Shown here: one piece after another, positions 1-9,420 of the stretch | Position numbering within the stretch: position 1 is the stretch's first letter | How the letters are laid out: each line of letters starts with the position of its first letter | From: JASSUD01 sp031963445 | GTDB taxonomy: Bacteria > Pseudomonadota > Gammaproteobacteria > Burkholderiales > Burkholderiaceae | NCBI GenBank assembly: GCA_031963445.1 | Contig: JASSUH010000001.1 | Span: 1,488,001 to 1,552,000, forward strand | Direction of reading: 5' to 3' | Length of the DNA stretch: 64,000 bases | Program-made: the position numbers and the translations under genes | Notes under the pieces: model-generated | The model's database searches: none | Told to the model about the DNA's origin: nothing | Seen by the model: the letters and a program-made list of their open reading frames with translations, nothing else

Positions 1-2
1 TC

Positions 3-530
3 AGCGAAGCATTTGGTGAGCTTACGATAGTGGTGCAGGCTAACGATTATCTTGAAGTGGTGCGCCGTTTACGTGATGAGCCAACGTTAGATTTTGCTCA
101 GCTGATGGATTTATGCGGCGTTGACTATTCCGGCTATGGTGATGGCACCTACGACGGTTTACGTTTCGCCGTTGTGCTGCATTTACTCTCGCTCACGCAC
201 AATTGGCGTGTGCGCGTTAAAGTATTTGCACCAGATAGCGCAATGCCAATCGTGCCTTCAGTAGTTGAAATTTGGAATTCAGCCAATTGGTATGAGCGCG
301 AAGCATTTGATTTATTCGGTATAGTTTTCGATGGTCATCCTGACTTGCGTCGAATTCTCACCGACTATGGATTTATTGGTTATCCGTTTCGTAAAGATTT
401 TCCCACTTCAGGTTACGTTGAGATGCGTTACGACGAAACAGAAAAACGGGTCATTTATCAACCGGTTACCATCGAGCCGCGTGAACTCACGCCGCGTGTG
501 ATCCGTGAGGATAGTTATGGCGAAAATTAA
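3..530 (+). CDS. nuoC: NADH-quinone oxidoreductase subunit C (5' truncated by window edge)
   Basis: Subunit C (30 kDa) of the peripheral arm of respiratory complex I, which passes electrons from NADH to ubiquinone. The reading frame is open from base 3 (SEAFGELTIVVQAND...), so the gene starts before the window; the GTG at 30 is internal. The family signature is clear in WYEREAFDLFGIVFDGHP and the following DLRRILTDYGFIGYPFRKDF, and the C-terminus (YVEMRYDETEKRVIYQPV) is typical of betaproteobacteria. It overlaps nuoD by 14 bases, as expected for translationally coupled nuo genes. Family members are about 200 residues, so roughly 25 residues are missing. Confidence 0.96.
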   Translation, partial: SEAFGELTIVVQANDYLEVVRRLRDEPTLDFAQLMDLCGVDYSGYGDGTYDGLRFAVVLHLLSLTHNWRVRVKVFAPDSAMPIVPSVVEIWNSANWYEREAFDLFGIVFDGHPDLRRILTDYGFIGYPFRKDFPTSGYVEMRYDETEKRVIYQPVTIEPRELTPRVIREDSYGEN

Positions 531-1770
531 AAACTATACGTTAAATTTTGGGCCGCAACATCCGGCAGCACACGGAGTGCTGCGTTTGGTGCTCGAGCTT
601 GACGGTGAAGTGATCCAACGTGCTGACCCGCATATTGGTCTTTTACATCGCGCTACCGAAAAACTTGCCGAGACCAAAACTTATCTGCAGGCGTTGCCTT
701 ATATGGACCGTCTGGATTACGTCTCGATGATGGCGAACGAGCACGCCTATGTAATGGCGATTGAGCGTTTGCTGGGTGCCGAAGTGCCGGTGCGCGCGCA
801 ATATATCCGCGTGATGTTCGATGAGATCACTCGTATCCTGAACCATTTGATGTGGATTGGTTCACACGCGCTTGATGTGGGCGCGATGGCCGTATTTTTG
901 TATGCGTTCCGTGAGCGTGAAGATTTAATGGACGTTTACGAGGCAGTCTCTGGCGCACGTATGCATGCAGCATACTATCGGCCAGGTGGTGTATACCGAG
1001 ATTTGCCCGATGCCATGCCGCAATATAAAGTCTCAAAAATTCGCAACGCAAAAGCCTTGGCTGCGTTAAATGAATCGCGCAGCGGGTCAGTGCTGGATTT
1101 TATTGATGACTTTACGCAGCGTTTCCCACACTGTGTTGATGAATACGAAACGCTTTTGACCGATAACCGCATTTGGAAGCAGCGTCTGGTAGGAATTGGC
1201 GTCGTAAGTCCTGAGCGCGCTTTGCAGTTAGGGTTAACTGGGCCAATGTTGCGTGGCTCTGGGGTTGAGTGGGATTTACGTAAAAAGCAGCCTTATGAAG
1301 TGTATGATCGGCTCGATTTCGATATTCCTGTCGGCACCAATGGTGACTGTTACGACCGTTATCTAGTGCGCGTTGAAGAAATGCGGCAAGCCAATCACAT
1401 CATCAAGCAATGCATTGCTTGGTTACGTGAAAATCCTGGCCCTGTGATGATCGATAACCATAAAATAGCGCCTCCTAAACGGGTCGATATGAAGACCAAT
1501 ATGGAAGAGCTGATTCACCATTTCAAGCTTTTCACTGAAGGGATGCATGTGCCTGAAGGGGAAGCTTATGCAGCGGTTGAGCATCCTAAAGGCGAGTTTG
1601 GTATTTATTTGGTTTCCGATGGGGCAAACAAACCTTATCGTTTAAAGATCCGTGCGCCAGGTTTTGCTCATTTGTCTGCGCTAGACGAAATGGCAAAGGG
1701 TCATATGATTGCTGATGCAGTTACTATTATTGGTACGCAAGATATTGTATTTGGTGAAATAGATCGTTAA
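517..1770 (+). CDS. nuoD: NADH-quinone oxidoreductase subunit D
   Basis: 49-kDa subunit of complex I, which forms the quinone-binding cavity with NuoB and NuoH. The product is 417 residues, usual length, beginning MAKIKNYTLNFGPQHPAAHG; GPQHPAAHGVLRL and HIGLLHRATEKLAE are conserved quinone-site segments. I chose ATG 517 rather than GTG 505 because the stretch GTGAGGA at 505-511 is a Shine-Dalgarno at the right distance and homologues start MAxIKNYT. It overlaps nuoC by 14 bases. A repeat of the GGGGT/ACCCC hairpin family follows the stop codon directly. Confidence 0.97.
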   Translation: MAKIKNYTLNFGPQHPAAHGVLRLVLELDGEVIQRADPHIGLLHRATEKLAETKTYLQALPYMDRLDYVSMMANEHAYVMAIERLLGAEVPVRAQYIRVMFDEITRILNHLMWIGSHALDVGAMAVFLYAFREREDLMDVYEAVSGARMHAAYYRPGGVYRDLPDAMPQYKVSKIRNAKALAALNESRSGSVLDFIDDFTQRFPHCVDEYETLLTDNRIWKQRLVGIGVVSPERALQLGLTGPMLRGSGVEWDLRKKQPYEVYDRLDFDIPVGTNGDCYDRYLVRVEEMRQANHIIKQCIAWLRENPGPVMIDNHKIAPPKRVDMKTNMEELIHHFKLFTEGMHVPEGEAYAAVEHPKGEFGIYLVSDGANKPYRLKIRAPGFAHLSALDEMAKGHMIADAVTIIGTQDIVFGEIDR

Positions 1771-1870
1771 GAAAGAATCTGTTCACGATCTCTAAGCAGA
1801 CAGATATTAGAGGTGCTTGGTAGGTTTGTTGGGGTTCCTGCGTCACCCCAACCTACAGTCCTTGCGTAGG
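1771..1870. repeat. Partial MITE-like palindromic repeat after nuoD
   Basis: The segment starts directly after the nuoD stop with a degenerate AGAACCTGTTCA-type end (GAAAGAATCTGTTCACG). It contains a hairpin core with GTTGGGG at 1828-1834 and CCCCAAC at 1846-1852. Its left part (ACGATCTCTAAGCAGA) recurs at 63.27 kb and its flank recurs inverted at 54.18 kb. The right end is not recognisable. It widens the nuoD-nuoE gap to 140 bases. Confidence 0.7.
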
Positions 1871-1910
1871 TAATAAAGATTGCTTTGATAAAGAAGAGTC
1901 ACGCTTAAAA

Positions 1911-2405
1911 ATGCTCAGTGCTGAATCCTTACAGAAAATTGATACTGCGGTTGCAAAATATCCGCCTGATCGACGAGAGTCTGCTGTGATGGCAGCGCTT
2001 GCCATTGCTCAGACTGAGCACGGCTGGCTCTCGGCCGAAATCATGCAATTTGTTGCCGAGTATTTGAAGATGCCAACCATTGCAGTTCAGGAAGTGGCAA
2101 CTTTTTATACGATGTATCAAACAACGCCAGTCGGTCGCCATAAGATCACCGTTTGTACCAATCTGCCTTGTGCGCTCTCCGGTGCGACGGATGCTGCCGA
2201 TTATTTAAAAAGCAAGCTTGGCATCGATTTTAATCAGACCACGCCAGATGGCCAATTTACCCTCAAAGAAGGTGAGTGTATGGGCGCTTGCGGTGATGCA
2301 CCGGTGCTGCTCGTTAATAATACGCGGATGTGTAGCTGGATGAGTCACGAGAAGATTGACCAATTGCTTGAAGATTTGTCGCAATCTAAGGAGTTGGCCT
2401 CATGA
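1911..2405 (+). CDS. nuoE: NADH-quinone oxidoreductase subunit E
   Basis: 24-kDa thioredoxin-like subunit of the NADH dehydrogenase module of complex I; it binds the [2Fe-2S] cluster N1a. The product is 164 residues. Cluster ligands are visible as Cys82 and Cys87 in TVCTNLPC and Cys123 and Cys127 in GECMGACGDAP. The N-terminal helical bundle (EVATFYTMYQTTPVG) is typical. The gene ends in an ATGA overlap with nuoF, showing translational coupling. It is separated from nuoD by a repeat, so it may depend on readthrough or on its own promoter. Confidence 0.97.
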   Translation: MLSAESLQKIDTAVAKYPPDRRESAVMAALAIAQTEHGWLSAEIMQFVAEYLKMPTIAVQEVATFYTMYQTTPVGRHKITVCTNLPCALSGATDAADYLKSKLGIDFNQTTPDGQFTLKEGECMGACGDAPVLLVNNTRMCSWMSHEKIDQLLEDLSQSKELAS

Positions 2406-3718
2406 CATGCTTACATGAACGCCACATACAGCCGCTAATTCTTGCACAGTTAAATGGTGAAAATTGGCATCTTAAAGACTACGAAGCGCGCGGTGGTTAT
2501 CAACAACTACGCCGCATCTTGAACGAAAAAATTCCACCTGAGCAAGTGATTGCTGAAGTTAAAGCATCTGGTTTGCGCGGGCGCGGTGGCGCAGGCTTCC
2601 CCACTGGCTTGAAGTGGAGTTTTATGCCACGCCAGTTGCCTTGCCAAAAATATATCGTTTGTAACTCTGACGAAGGTGAGCCAGGTACATTTAAAGACCG
2701 CGATATTTTGCGGTACAACCCGCACGCGTTGATTGAAGGAATGGCAATTGGCGCGTATGCGATGGGCGTCACTGTTGGCTATAACTATATCCACGGCGAA
2801 ATTTGGGAAGTCTACGAACGTTTTGAAGCCGCCCTGGAAGAGGCGAGGGCAGCTGGCTATTTGGGCCAGCAGATCTGCGGCTCAGATTTCTCATTTGAAC
2901 TACACGCCCACCATGGATATGGTGCTTATATTTGCGGTGAAGAAACCGCCTTGCTTGAATCAATCGAAGGCAAAAAAGGTCAGCCACGCTTTAAGCCACC
3001 TTTTCCTGCAAGCTTTGGTTTATTTGGCAAGCCTACGACGATTAACAATACGGAAACCTTTGCAGCGGTTCCCTTTTTATTGTCAGTCGGTCCACAAAAA
3101 TATTTAGAAATTGGCAAGCCTAACAACGGCGGCACAAAAATCTTCTCTGTCTCAGGCGACGTTAATCTGCCAGGCAATTATGAGGTACCCCTAGGCACGC
3201 CTTTCTCAACTTTGCTCGAACTTGCAGGCGGTATGCGAGATGGCAAAGCCATTAAGGCTGTGATACCAGGGGGGTCTTCAGCTCCTGTGGTACCAGGCGA
3301 GCTAATGATGCAAACCGATATGGATTACGACTCGATTGCGAAAGCTGGGTCGATGCTTGGTTCGGGCGCCGTCATCGTGATGAACGAAACGCGTTGTATG
3401 GTGCGTGCGCTGTTGCGTCTTTCGTATTTTTATTACGAAGAATCTTGCGGCCAATGCACGCCATGTCGTGAAGGGACAGGCTGGCTCTATCGGATCGTTA
3501 AGCGTATCGAGCATGGTCAGGGTCGTAAGGAAGATCTTGATCTACTCAACTCAGTCGCAGGCAATATCATGGGCCGTACCATTTGCGCGCTGGGTGATGC
3601 TGCAGCGATGCCGGTGCAAGGTATGCTTAAGCATTTTTGGAATGAATTTGAATATCACATCGAACATAAACGCTGCTTGACATCAGCGCTGGCTATTGAG
3701 GAAACAATAGCTGCGTAA
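2402..3718 (+). CDS. nuoF: NADH-quinone oxidoreductase subunit F
   Basis: 51-kDa subunit of complex I: it oxidises NADH, carries FMN and binds the [4Fe-4S] cluster N3. The product is 438 residues, normal length. The glycine-rich FMN/NADH segment is GLRGRGGAGFPTGLKW near residues 57-72, and the cluster ligands lie in ESCGQCTPCREG near residues 346-357 with a further Cys in TICALGD. The start overlaps the nuoE stop by 4 bases. A gap of 146 bases without recognisable signals separates it from nuoG. Confidence 0.97.
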   Translation: MTCLHERHIQPLILAQLNGENWHLKDYEARGGYQQLRRILNEKIPPEQVIAEVKASGLRGRGGAGFPTGLKWSFMPRQLPCQKYIVCNSDEGEPGTFKDRDILRYNPHALIEGMAIGAYAMGVTVGYNYIHGEIWEVYERFEAALEEARAAGYLGQQICGSDFSFELHAHHGYGAYICGEETALLESIEGKKGQPRFKPPFPASFGLFGKPTTINNTETFAAVPFLLSVGPQKYLEIGKPNNGGTKIFSVSGDVNLPGNYEVPLGTPFSTLLELAGGMRDGKAIKAVIPGGSSAPVVPGELMMQTDMDYDSIAKAGSMLGSGAVIVMNETRCMVRALLRLSYFYYEESCGQCTPCREGTGWLYRIVKRIEHGQGRKEDLDLLNSVAGNIMGRTICALGDAAAMPVQGMLKHFWNEFEYHIEHKRCLTSALAIEETIAA

Positions 3719-3864
3719 AACCCCAGCACGATGTTGAGTGTTGCGGCAAATACTTATTTTAATGTTCCGAGTTAGTGCTCCTTGTGAGAAATAACTGGTG
3801 AGCAACGAGTGTTTTTGTCGCCATTTCATTTTATTTAGTACAGAATTTTTGAGACGGCCTTATC

Positions 3865-6234
3865 ATGGTTGAATTAGAAGTAGACGGCAAAAAAATTCAA
3901 GTGCCTGAAGGCACAATGGTGATTCAAGCTGCACAGCAGCTCAACACCTATATCCCGCATTTTTGCTATCACAAAAAACTGACCATTGCGGCCAATTGCC
4001 GGATGTGTTTGGTTGACGTGGAGAAAATGCCTAAGGCCGTGCCTGCCTGCGCGACGCCTGTCTCAAATGGCATGGTGGTCAGGACGCGTTCTGAAAAGGC
4101 ACTTAAAGCCCAGCAAGCGGTGATGGAATTTTTACTGATCAACCATCCGCTTGACTGCCCAATTTGCGATCAAGGCGGCGAATGTCAATTGCAAGATTTG
4201 GCAGTAGGGTATGGCAAATCACAGTCACGCTATCAAGAAGAAAAGCGCGTGGTGTTCCACAAGCAACTCGGGCCATTGGTTTCGGCAGAAGAGATGTCGC
4301 GTTGTATTCATTGCACCCGTTGCGTACGCTTTGGGCAAGAGATTGCCGGCGTGATGGAATTGGGTATGCTTGGGCGTGGCGAGCATTCAGAAATCACCTC
4401 ATTCCTCGGGCACTCAATCGATTCCGAACTATCGGGCAATATGATCGATTTATGCCCAGTCGGCGCGCTGACCTCTAAGCCATTTCGTTATAGCGCCCGC
4501 AATTGGGAACTCACCCGCTACAAATCAATTAGCCCACATGACAGTGTGGGAGCCAACCTCATCGTACAAGTCAAACAAAACCGTGTAATGCGTGTATTGC
4601 CGCTTGAAAATGAAGCAATCAACGAGTGCTGGCTTTCAGATAAAGACCGCTTTGCATACGAAGGGTTGAATAGCAATGAGCGTTTAACCCAACCCATGTA
4701 TAAGCCAGCAGATGCTTGGCAGGCGCTTGGTTGGCAAGATGCGCTGTCGATTTTGGTTGAGCAGCTAGAGGCGCTTAAGCGTGAGCACGGGCCAGATTCG
4801 ATCGCTATCTTGGCAAGCCCTCACAGTACGCTTGAAGAATTATTTTTACTCAAACAGCTGAGCACTCAGTTAGGCATCGCTAACCTTGATTTCCGACTGC
4901 GTCAAACCGATTTCCGTGCTTCCCTACAAGGTTCGCCGTGGCTCGGTATGCCTATTACAGAGTTAGCTAATTTAGATAGCGCACTTGTGATTGGTTCTTT
5001 CTTGAATCGTGATCATCCTCTGTTGGCCGCACGTTTACGGCAAGCAGCAAAGAATGGGGCAAAGCTCTATTTATTAAATGCACTCAATGATGATGCGCTG
5101 ATTCCCAATGCACAGAGCCTAGTTGCAGCACCCTCTGCTTGGTTAGATGAATTGGCTGGCATCATTGTCGCGTTTGCGCAAGCCAAAGGAATCGCAGCGC
5201 CGGATGCGTTTGCTCGCATGACTCCGTCGCCCACCGCACAGGCTGCTGCACGCGCGCTGAGCGAAGGGACCAAGCGCGCAGTATTGCTTGGCAACGCTGC
5301 ACTGGCGCATCCAGATTTCAGCTTATTGCACGAAGCCGCGCAGTGGTTGGCTGACAATGCAGGCGCCACGCTAGGCTTTTTGACTGAAGCCGCCAATACT
5401 ACCGGCGCTCATTTGATTGGGGTCACACCGGGCAGAGGAGGGCTTAATGCCGCTGAGGTATTTAACAAACCTCGTAAAGCCTATCTACTGTTCAATGTTG
5501 AACCTGAATATGACCTGGCGGATTCAGCACAAGCGCTAGCTGCGCTCGCGCAGGCAGAACTAGTTGTCAGTTTTGCAGCCTTTAAGCTGCATCAAGATTA
5601 CGCCCATTTGGTTCTGCCCACAGCACCGTTTACTGAAACAGCGGGTTCTTTTATTAATGCACAAGGTACGCTGCAAAGCTTTAATGGTGTAGCAAAGCCA
5701 CTTGGCGAAACACGTCCAGGTTGGAAAATCTTGCGCGCGTTAGGCAGCTTATTGAATTTACCAGGCTTCGCTTATGAGTCTGTTGAGCAAGTACGTGCTG
5801 ACGCGCTCAAACAAATGGGTGATGATTTTGTCCGACTTCTGTCGAATAAGATTGAAGAAACAAGAGCACCGCTTGGGGTAGCGTTTACGGCTAACTACGC
5901 TCAACGTCAATCCGTACCTACGCAGGCCTTTGAGCGTTTGGCTGATGTGCCTATTTATCAAGCCGACCCATTGGTCCGTCGCGCTTTTTCATTGCAGTTA
6001 ACCAAATCAGCCAAAAATGCGCGATTTGCAGCACTTCCTTCTGCTCTGTTTGAGAGCCTGGGGCTGAAAGATGGCGATATGGTATGTGTGCGGCAAGGCC
6101 AGCACTCAGTGATTATGCCGGCTATGCACGATGCACGTTTATCATCGAAAGTTGTGCGAGTAAGCGCAGCGACCAGTGCATCGGCAAAATTAGGCAGTTT
6201 GTTTGGCGAAGTTCAAGTCGAAAAAGCAGCTTAG
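3865..6234 (+). CDS. nuoG: NADH-quinone oxidoreductase subunit G
   Basis: 75-kDa Fe-S subunit of complex I, which carries several clusters from FMN towards the quinone. The 789-residue product has an N-terminal 2Fe-2S ferredoxin domain with cysteines in HFCYH and NCRMC, the HxxxCxxC stretch HPLDCPICDQGGEC, the CIHCTRCVRF motif, and a C-terminal molybdopterin-oxidoreductase-like fold that is catalytically inactive in complex I. Length fits the betaproteobacterial form. It is the last gene before a reverse-strand insertion; nuoH begins about 890 bases downstream. Confidence 0.96.
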   Translation: MVELEVDGKKIQVPEGTMVIQAAQQLNTYIPHFCYHKKLTIAANCRMCLVDVEKMPKAVPACATPVSNGMVVRTRSEKALKAQQAVMEFLLINHPLDCPICDQGGECQLQDLAVGYGKSQSRYQEEKRVVFHKQLGPLVSAEEMSRCIHCTRCVRFGQEIAGVMELGMLGRGEHSEITSFLGHSIDSELSGNMIDLCPVGALTSKPFRYSARNWELTRYKSISPHDSVGANLIVQVKQNRVMRVLPLENEAINECWLSDKDRFAYEGLNSNERLTQPMYKPADAWQALGWQDALSILVEQLEALKREHGPDSIAILASPHSTLEELFLLKQLSTQLGIANLDFRLRQTDFRASLQGSPWLGMPITELANLDSALVIGSFLNRDHPLLAARLRQAAKNGAKLYLLNALNDDALIPNAQSLVAAPSAWLDELAGIIVAFAQAKGIAAPDAFARMTPSPTAQAAARALSEGTKRAVLLGNAALAHPDFSLLHEAAQWLADNAGATLGFLTEAANTTGAHLIGVTPGRGGLNAAEVFNKPRKAYLLFNVEPEYDLADSAQALAALAQAELVVSFAAFKLHQDYAHLVLPTAPFTETAGSFINAQGTLQSFNGVAKPLGETRPGWKILRALGSLLNLPGFAYESVEQVRADALKQMGDDFVRLLSNKIEETRAPLGVAFTANYAQRQSVPTQAFERLADVPIYQADPLVRRAFSLQLTKSAKNARFAALPSALFESLGLKDGDMVCVRQGQHSVIMPAMHDARLSSKVVRVSAATSASAKLGSLFGEVQVEKAA

Positions 6235-6274
6235 GATAAATGATTAGTAAATAGGAAAATGCGGATTTGGATTT

Positions 6275-6354
6275 TCATAGGTTGGGGTGAAGGGTTTAAT
6301 TAAATGCAGAACCCCAACACAACCCACTTTTGAAGGTTTTGAACAGCTTTTTAG
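6275..6354. repeat. Partial MITE-like repeat between nuoG and the inserted gene
   Basis: The segment has the family hairpin (GGTTGGGGTGA ... AACCCCAACAC) followed by ACAACCCACTTTTGAAGGTTTTGAACAG, the inverted form of the left end seen at 9.42 kb. Only one terminal arm is recognisable. It lies in the convergent gap between nuoG and the DUF1640-like gene. Confidence 0.7.
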
Positions 6355-6445
6355 ATCAGCGTTTCCAGCTTTATAAAACGCGCATATAAAATTGCTTTTA
6401 ACTTTTAGATTGAAAAGGCAGAGTAGCTTGTTTGTAAACGCATCT

Positions 6446-7018
6446 TTACACCATAGCAACGAGCTTAATAAGCGCTGCGATCAGCCCTGCTTGTGCAATG
6501 AGTAATCCTGCTGTCCATTTGATTATGCTAGCTGTGGTAGTGGCAGTCTCTGCTTTAAAGCGGACGTCCAGATACTCGCGTTCTTTTTTAGAATGGGTAT
6601 CTAAATGCTCACAGATCGTACTGAGTCGTTTATCTAGATGTTCGCAGACCGTGCTGAGTTGTTCATTTAGATGCTTACAGACTGTATTGAGTCGTTCATT
6701 TAGATGTTCATTGGCCATATTGAACCGTTCATCTAGATGCTTACAGACTGCATTAAGTCTTTCATTCAAATGCTCGCGTTCAGTCTTAAACCGATCACTT
6801 AAATGCTCGCGCTCTGTTTTAAATCGATCGTCTAACCGACTATCTAAATATTCGCAGTTGGCTGTGAGGCATTCGTTTAAATATTCACGCGAGATAGGTT
6901 TCGCCTCTTCTTGCGCGGTTGCAAAGGCGTCGACAAGGGCTTCGGCTTTTTGGTCGTCGAAGCCAGATTTTTTAAGTGTAATGACAAATTTATGGGTATC
7001 GAATGCTGGGGCTGCCAT
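6446..7018 (-). CDS. DUF1640/CCDC90-like coiled-coil membrane protein inserted in the nuo cluster
   Basis: A 190-residue protein with an N-terminal globular part (FDTHKFVITLKKSGFDDQKAEALVDAF), then at least eight 11-residue coiled-coil repeats of the form REHLNERLNAV/CKHLDERF, and one C-terminal membrane helix (SIIKWTAGLLIAQAGLIAAL). This layout matches the DUF1640/CCDC90 family, whose mitochondrial members associate with membrane complexes; its bacterial function is unknown. I chose the start at 7018 because AGGAG sits 8 bases upstream; the longer frame to 7060 lacks a site. It lies on the opposite strand to nuoG and nuoH, so it was inserted into the cluster or the cluster was rearranged around it. 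Family assignment is from memory of the sequence pattern. Confidence 0.8.
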   Translation of the reverse strand: MAAPAFDTHKFVITLKKSGFDDQKAEALVDAFATAQEEAKPISREYLNECLTANCEYLDSRLDDRFKTEREHLSDRFKTEREHLNERLNAVCKHLDERFNMANEHLNERLNTVCKHLNEQLSTVCEHLDKRLSTICEHLDTHSKKEREYLDVRFKAETATTTASIIKWTAGLLIAQAGLIAALIKLVAMV

Positions 7019-7124
7019 GAATAAATCTCCTATGGCTTCGATTTTACTGTATTTGTCCACGCTGTCTTATTCGGCCGATTGGGCTAAGGTAGAAAAACTT
7101 TTTTATCATTTGGAAGTGGCTTAA

Positions 7125-8189
7125 ATGAGTGGGTTGAATGCGATTCATGCTTTTGGTGAGCATGTGCTTGGCGCGGCTTGGCCAACTGTTTGGACTGGGG
7201 CACGGATTCTGGCTTTGGTGCTTTGCTTGTTATTAAGCGTGGCTTATTTGATTTTGTGGGAACGTAAGCTAATTGGCTGGATGCATGTACGGCTTGGGCC
7301 AAACCGCGTTGGGCCACTTGGCTTATTGCAGCCGATTGCCGACGTGCTGAAGTTGCTGTTAAAGGAAGTGATTACGCCTGCCAAGGCAACACATTGGCTT
7401 TATGCACTGGCACCCATTATGACGGTGGCGCCTGCTTTTGCTGTGTGGGCTGTGATTCCTTTTCAACCCGAGGCAGTGCTAGGCGATATCAATGCAGGCG
7501 TACTCTATGTCATGGCGATCTCGTCGGTCGGCGTGTATGGTGTGATTCTCGCGGGTTGGGCTTCTAACTCAAAGTATGCGCTGCTTGGCGCAATGCGTGC
7601 CGCCGCCCAAATGGTCTCGTATGAAATTCCGATGGGGTTTGCGCTGGCGGTGGTATTGATGACCTCAGGCAGCCTTAATCTATCGGAAATTGTCCATTCG
7701 CAGCAACGAGGGATATTTGCGGGCCTAGGGTTAAATTTCTTGTCGTGGAATTGGCTGCCATTACTTCCTATTTTTGGCATCTATTTTATTTCTGGCATCG
7801 CGGAAACGAACCGGCATCCGTTTGATGTGGTTGAAGGTGAGTCCGAAATTGTAGCGGGTCATATGGTTGAATATTCAGGGATGGCGTTTGCGCTTTTCTT
7901 CCTCGCTGAATATATCAATATGATCGTTATCTCCGCCATTACAGCGACTCTCTTCCTCGGCGGATGGGATGCCCCTGTCGGTCTGCTTGGATGGGTTCCT
8001 GGCTTTTTCTGGCTGGCGTTGAAGGTCTTTTTCTTGTTATCAGTATTTATTTGGGCACGCGCTACCTTTCCACGCTATCGATATGATCAAATTATGCGCT
8101 TGGCTTGGAAAATTTTTATTCCGCTGTCGGTTGTATGGCTTGTAGTAATCGGTTTTTGGATTATGTCGCCTTGGAATATTTGGAAATAG
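7125..8189 (+). CDS. nuoH: NADH-quinone oxidoreductase subunit H
   Basis: Membrane subunit ND1 of complex I, which closes the quinone chamber and starts the proton path. The 354-residue product has about eight membrane helices and the conserved loops RLGPNRVGPLGLLQP and ETNRHPFDVVEGESEIVAGH. It is the first nuo gene after the reverse-strand insertion, so its transcript must start in the roughly 100-base gap at 7019-7124 or read through from nuoG; no clear promoter was recognised there. Confidence 0.97.
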   Translation: MSGLNAIHAFGEHVLGAAWPTVWTGARILALVLCLLLSVAYLILWERKLIGWMHVRLGPNRVGPLGLLQPIADVLKLLLKEVITPAKATHWLYALAPIMTVAPAFAVWAVIPFQPEAVLGDINAGVLYVMAISSVGVYGVILAGWASNSKYALLGAMRAAAQMVSYEIPMGFALAVVLMTSGSLNLSEIVHSQQRGIFAGLGLNFLSWNWLPLLPIFGIYFISGIAETNRHPFDVVEGESEIVAGHMVEYSGMAFALFFLAEYINMIVISAITATLFLGGWDAPVGLLGWVPGFFWLALKVFFLLSVFIWARATFPRYRYDQIMRLAWKIFIPLSVVWLVVIGFWIMSPWNIWK

Positions 8190-8264
8190 ATCAGGTGCTC
8201 TGTAAGCATAAATGATAAGCAGCACGTAATAAAAAGATGTGCCGACAATCAGAAGATGGATTGA

Positions 8265-8759
8265 ATGATGTGGACTAGAATTAAAAAATTTTTGAGTAGC
8301 TTCTTGCTGCTTGAATTATTTCGAGGGTTATCTCTCACCGGCAAGTATTTGTTTAAGCGTAAAGTGACGGTGCAATTTCCAGAGGAAAAAACACCGATAT
8401 CACCACGCTTTCGTGGGCTGCATGCATTACGTCGCTATCCGAATGGGGAAGAGCGCTGCATTGCTTGTAAGCTATGCGAGACGGTTTGTCCGGCGCTGGC
8501 CATTAGCATTGAATCAGAACAGCGTCCTGATAATACGCGCCGCACCACGCGCTATGACATTGATTTGACGAAATGTATTTTCTGCGGCTTATGCGAAGAG
8601 AGCTGCCCAGTCGATGCGATCGTTGAGACTCAAATGCTGGAATATCACGGTGAAAAGCGCGGTGATCTTTATTTCACAAAAGAAATGCTGCTCGCAGTAG
8701 GCGACCGTTATGAGGCTGAAATTGCAGAAGCCAAAGCCGCTGATGCGCCATATAGATAA
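8265..8759 (+). CDS. nuoI: NADH-quinone oxidoreductase subunit I
   Basis: 23-kDa ferredoxin-like subunit of complex I, binding clusters N6a and N6b. The 164-residue product has two CxxCxxCxxxCP motifs, CIACKLCETVCP near residue 65 and CIFCGLCEESCP near residue 104, preceded by an amphipathic N-terminal anchor. Two ATG codons occur in tandem at 8265 and 8268; either could be used. nuoJ follows 25 bases downstream. Confidence 0.97.
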   Translation: MMWTRIKKFLSSFLLLELFRGLSLTGKYLFKRKVTVQFPEEKTPISPRFRGLHALRRYPNGEERCIACKLCETVCPALAISIESEQRPDNTRRTTRYDIDLTKCIFCGLCEESCPVDAIVETQMLEYHGEKRGDLYFTKEMLLAVGDRYEAEIAEAKAADAPYR

Positions 8760-8784
8760 ATGAGAGATAAGTGAGTCTTTAAAG

Positions 8785-9420
8785 ATGGAATTTACTAATT
8801 TTTTGTTTTACTTCTTCGCGCTCGTGCTATTGATATCGGCTGTGCGCGTGGTGAGTGCGCCTGATTCGGTGCAATCAGCGCTGTTTTTAGTGCTGGCTTT
8901 CTTTAATGCAGCTGCGCTGTGGATGTTGGTACAAGCAGAGTTTCTCGCCATTTTGCTAGTGCTAGTTTATGTAGGCGCGGTGATGGTGCTGTTCTTATTT
9001 GTCGTGATGATGCTTGATTTTCAAACCAGTATTTTGCGGCAAGATTTTAAGCGCTTTGCGCCGCTTGCCGCTGGTGTGGGTACCTTGCTGATGGTTGAGA
9101 CAGGCTTGATTTTGTGGCATAGCTATGGTGCTACGACCACTACGCTTGCAGCACAGCACACCGGTGAGGTCGAGCATTATTCCAATACACGTATATTGGG
9201 CAAGCTGATTTACTCTGACTATATCTTTGCTTTTGAAATCGTTGGACTGATATTGCTCGTCGCCATTCTTGCAGCGTTGGCGTTGACGCTACGTCATGGG
9301 AAAGACCGTAAACGTGTCGATGTCACTGAGCAATTGCGCGCTACTCGAGCAGACCGCGTGCGACTTGTCAAAATGCAGGTAGAGAAAGAAGAGAGCACAC
9401 AAGAAAGACAAGAAACATAA
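8785..9420 (+). CDS. nuoJ: NADH-quinone oxidoreductase subunit J
   Basis: Membrane subunit ND6 of complex I, involved in coupling quinone chemistry to proton pumping. The 211-residue product has five predicted helices, including YVGAVMVLFLFVVMMLDFQT with the pi-bulge region, and a charged C-terminal tail rich in Arg, Lys and Glu. The last base of the TAA stop is also the first base of a MITE-like repeat, which puts 211 bases between nuoJ and nuoK, genes that normally almost touch. Confidence 0.96.
   Translation: MEFTNFLFYFFALVLLISAVRVVSAPDSVQSALFLVLAFFNAAALWMLVQAEFLAILLVLVYVGAVMVLFLFVVMMLDFQTSILRQDFKRFAPLAAGVGTLLMVETGLILWHSYGATTTTLAAQHTGEVEHYSNTRILGKLIYSDYIFAFEIVGLILLVAILAALALTLRHGKDRKRVDVTEQLRATRADRVRLVKMQVEKEESTQERQET

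Noticed and set aside
6498..7124. 208-codon forward frame opposite the DUF1640-like gene
   Set aside because: It is the mirror of the coiled-coil repeats (repeated Ser/Arg/Leu pattern) and has no ribosome-binding site; the reverse gene has both.
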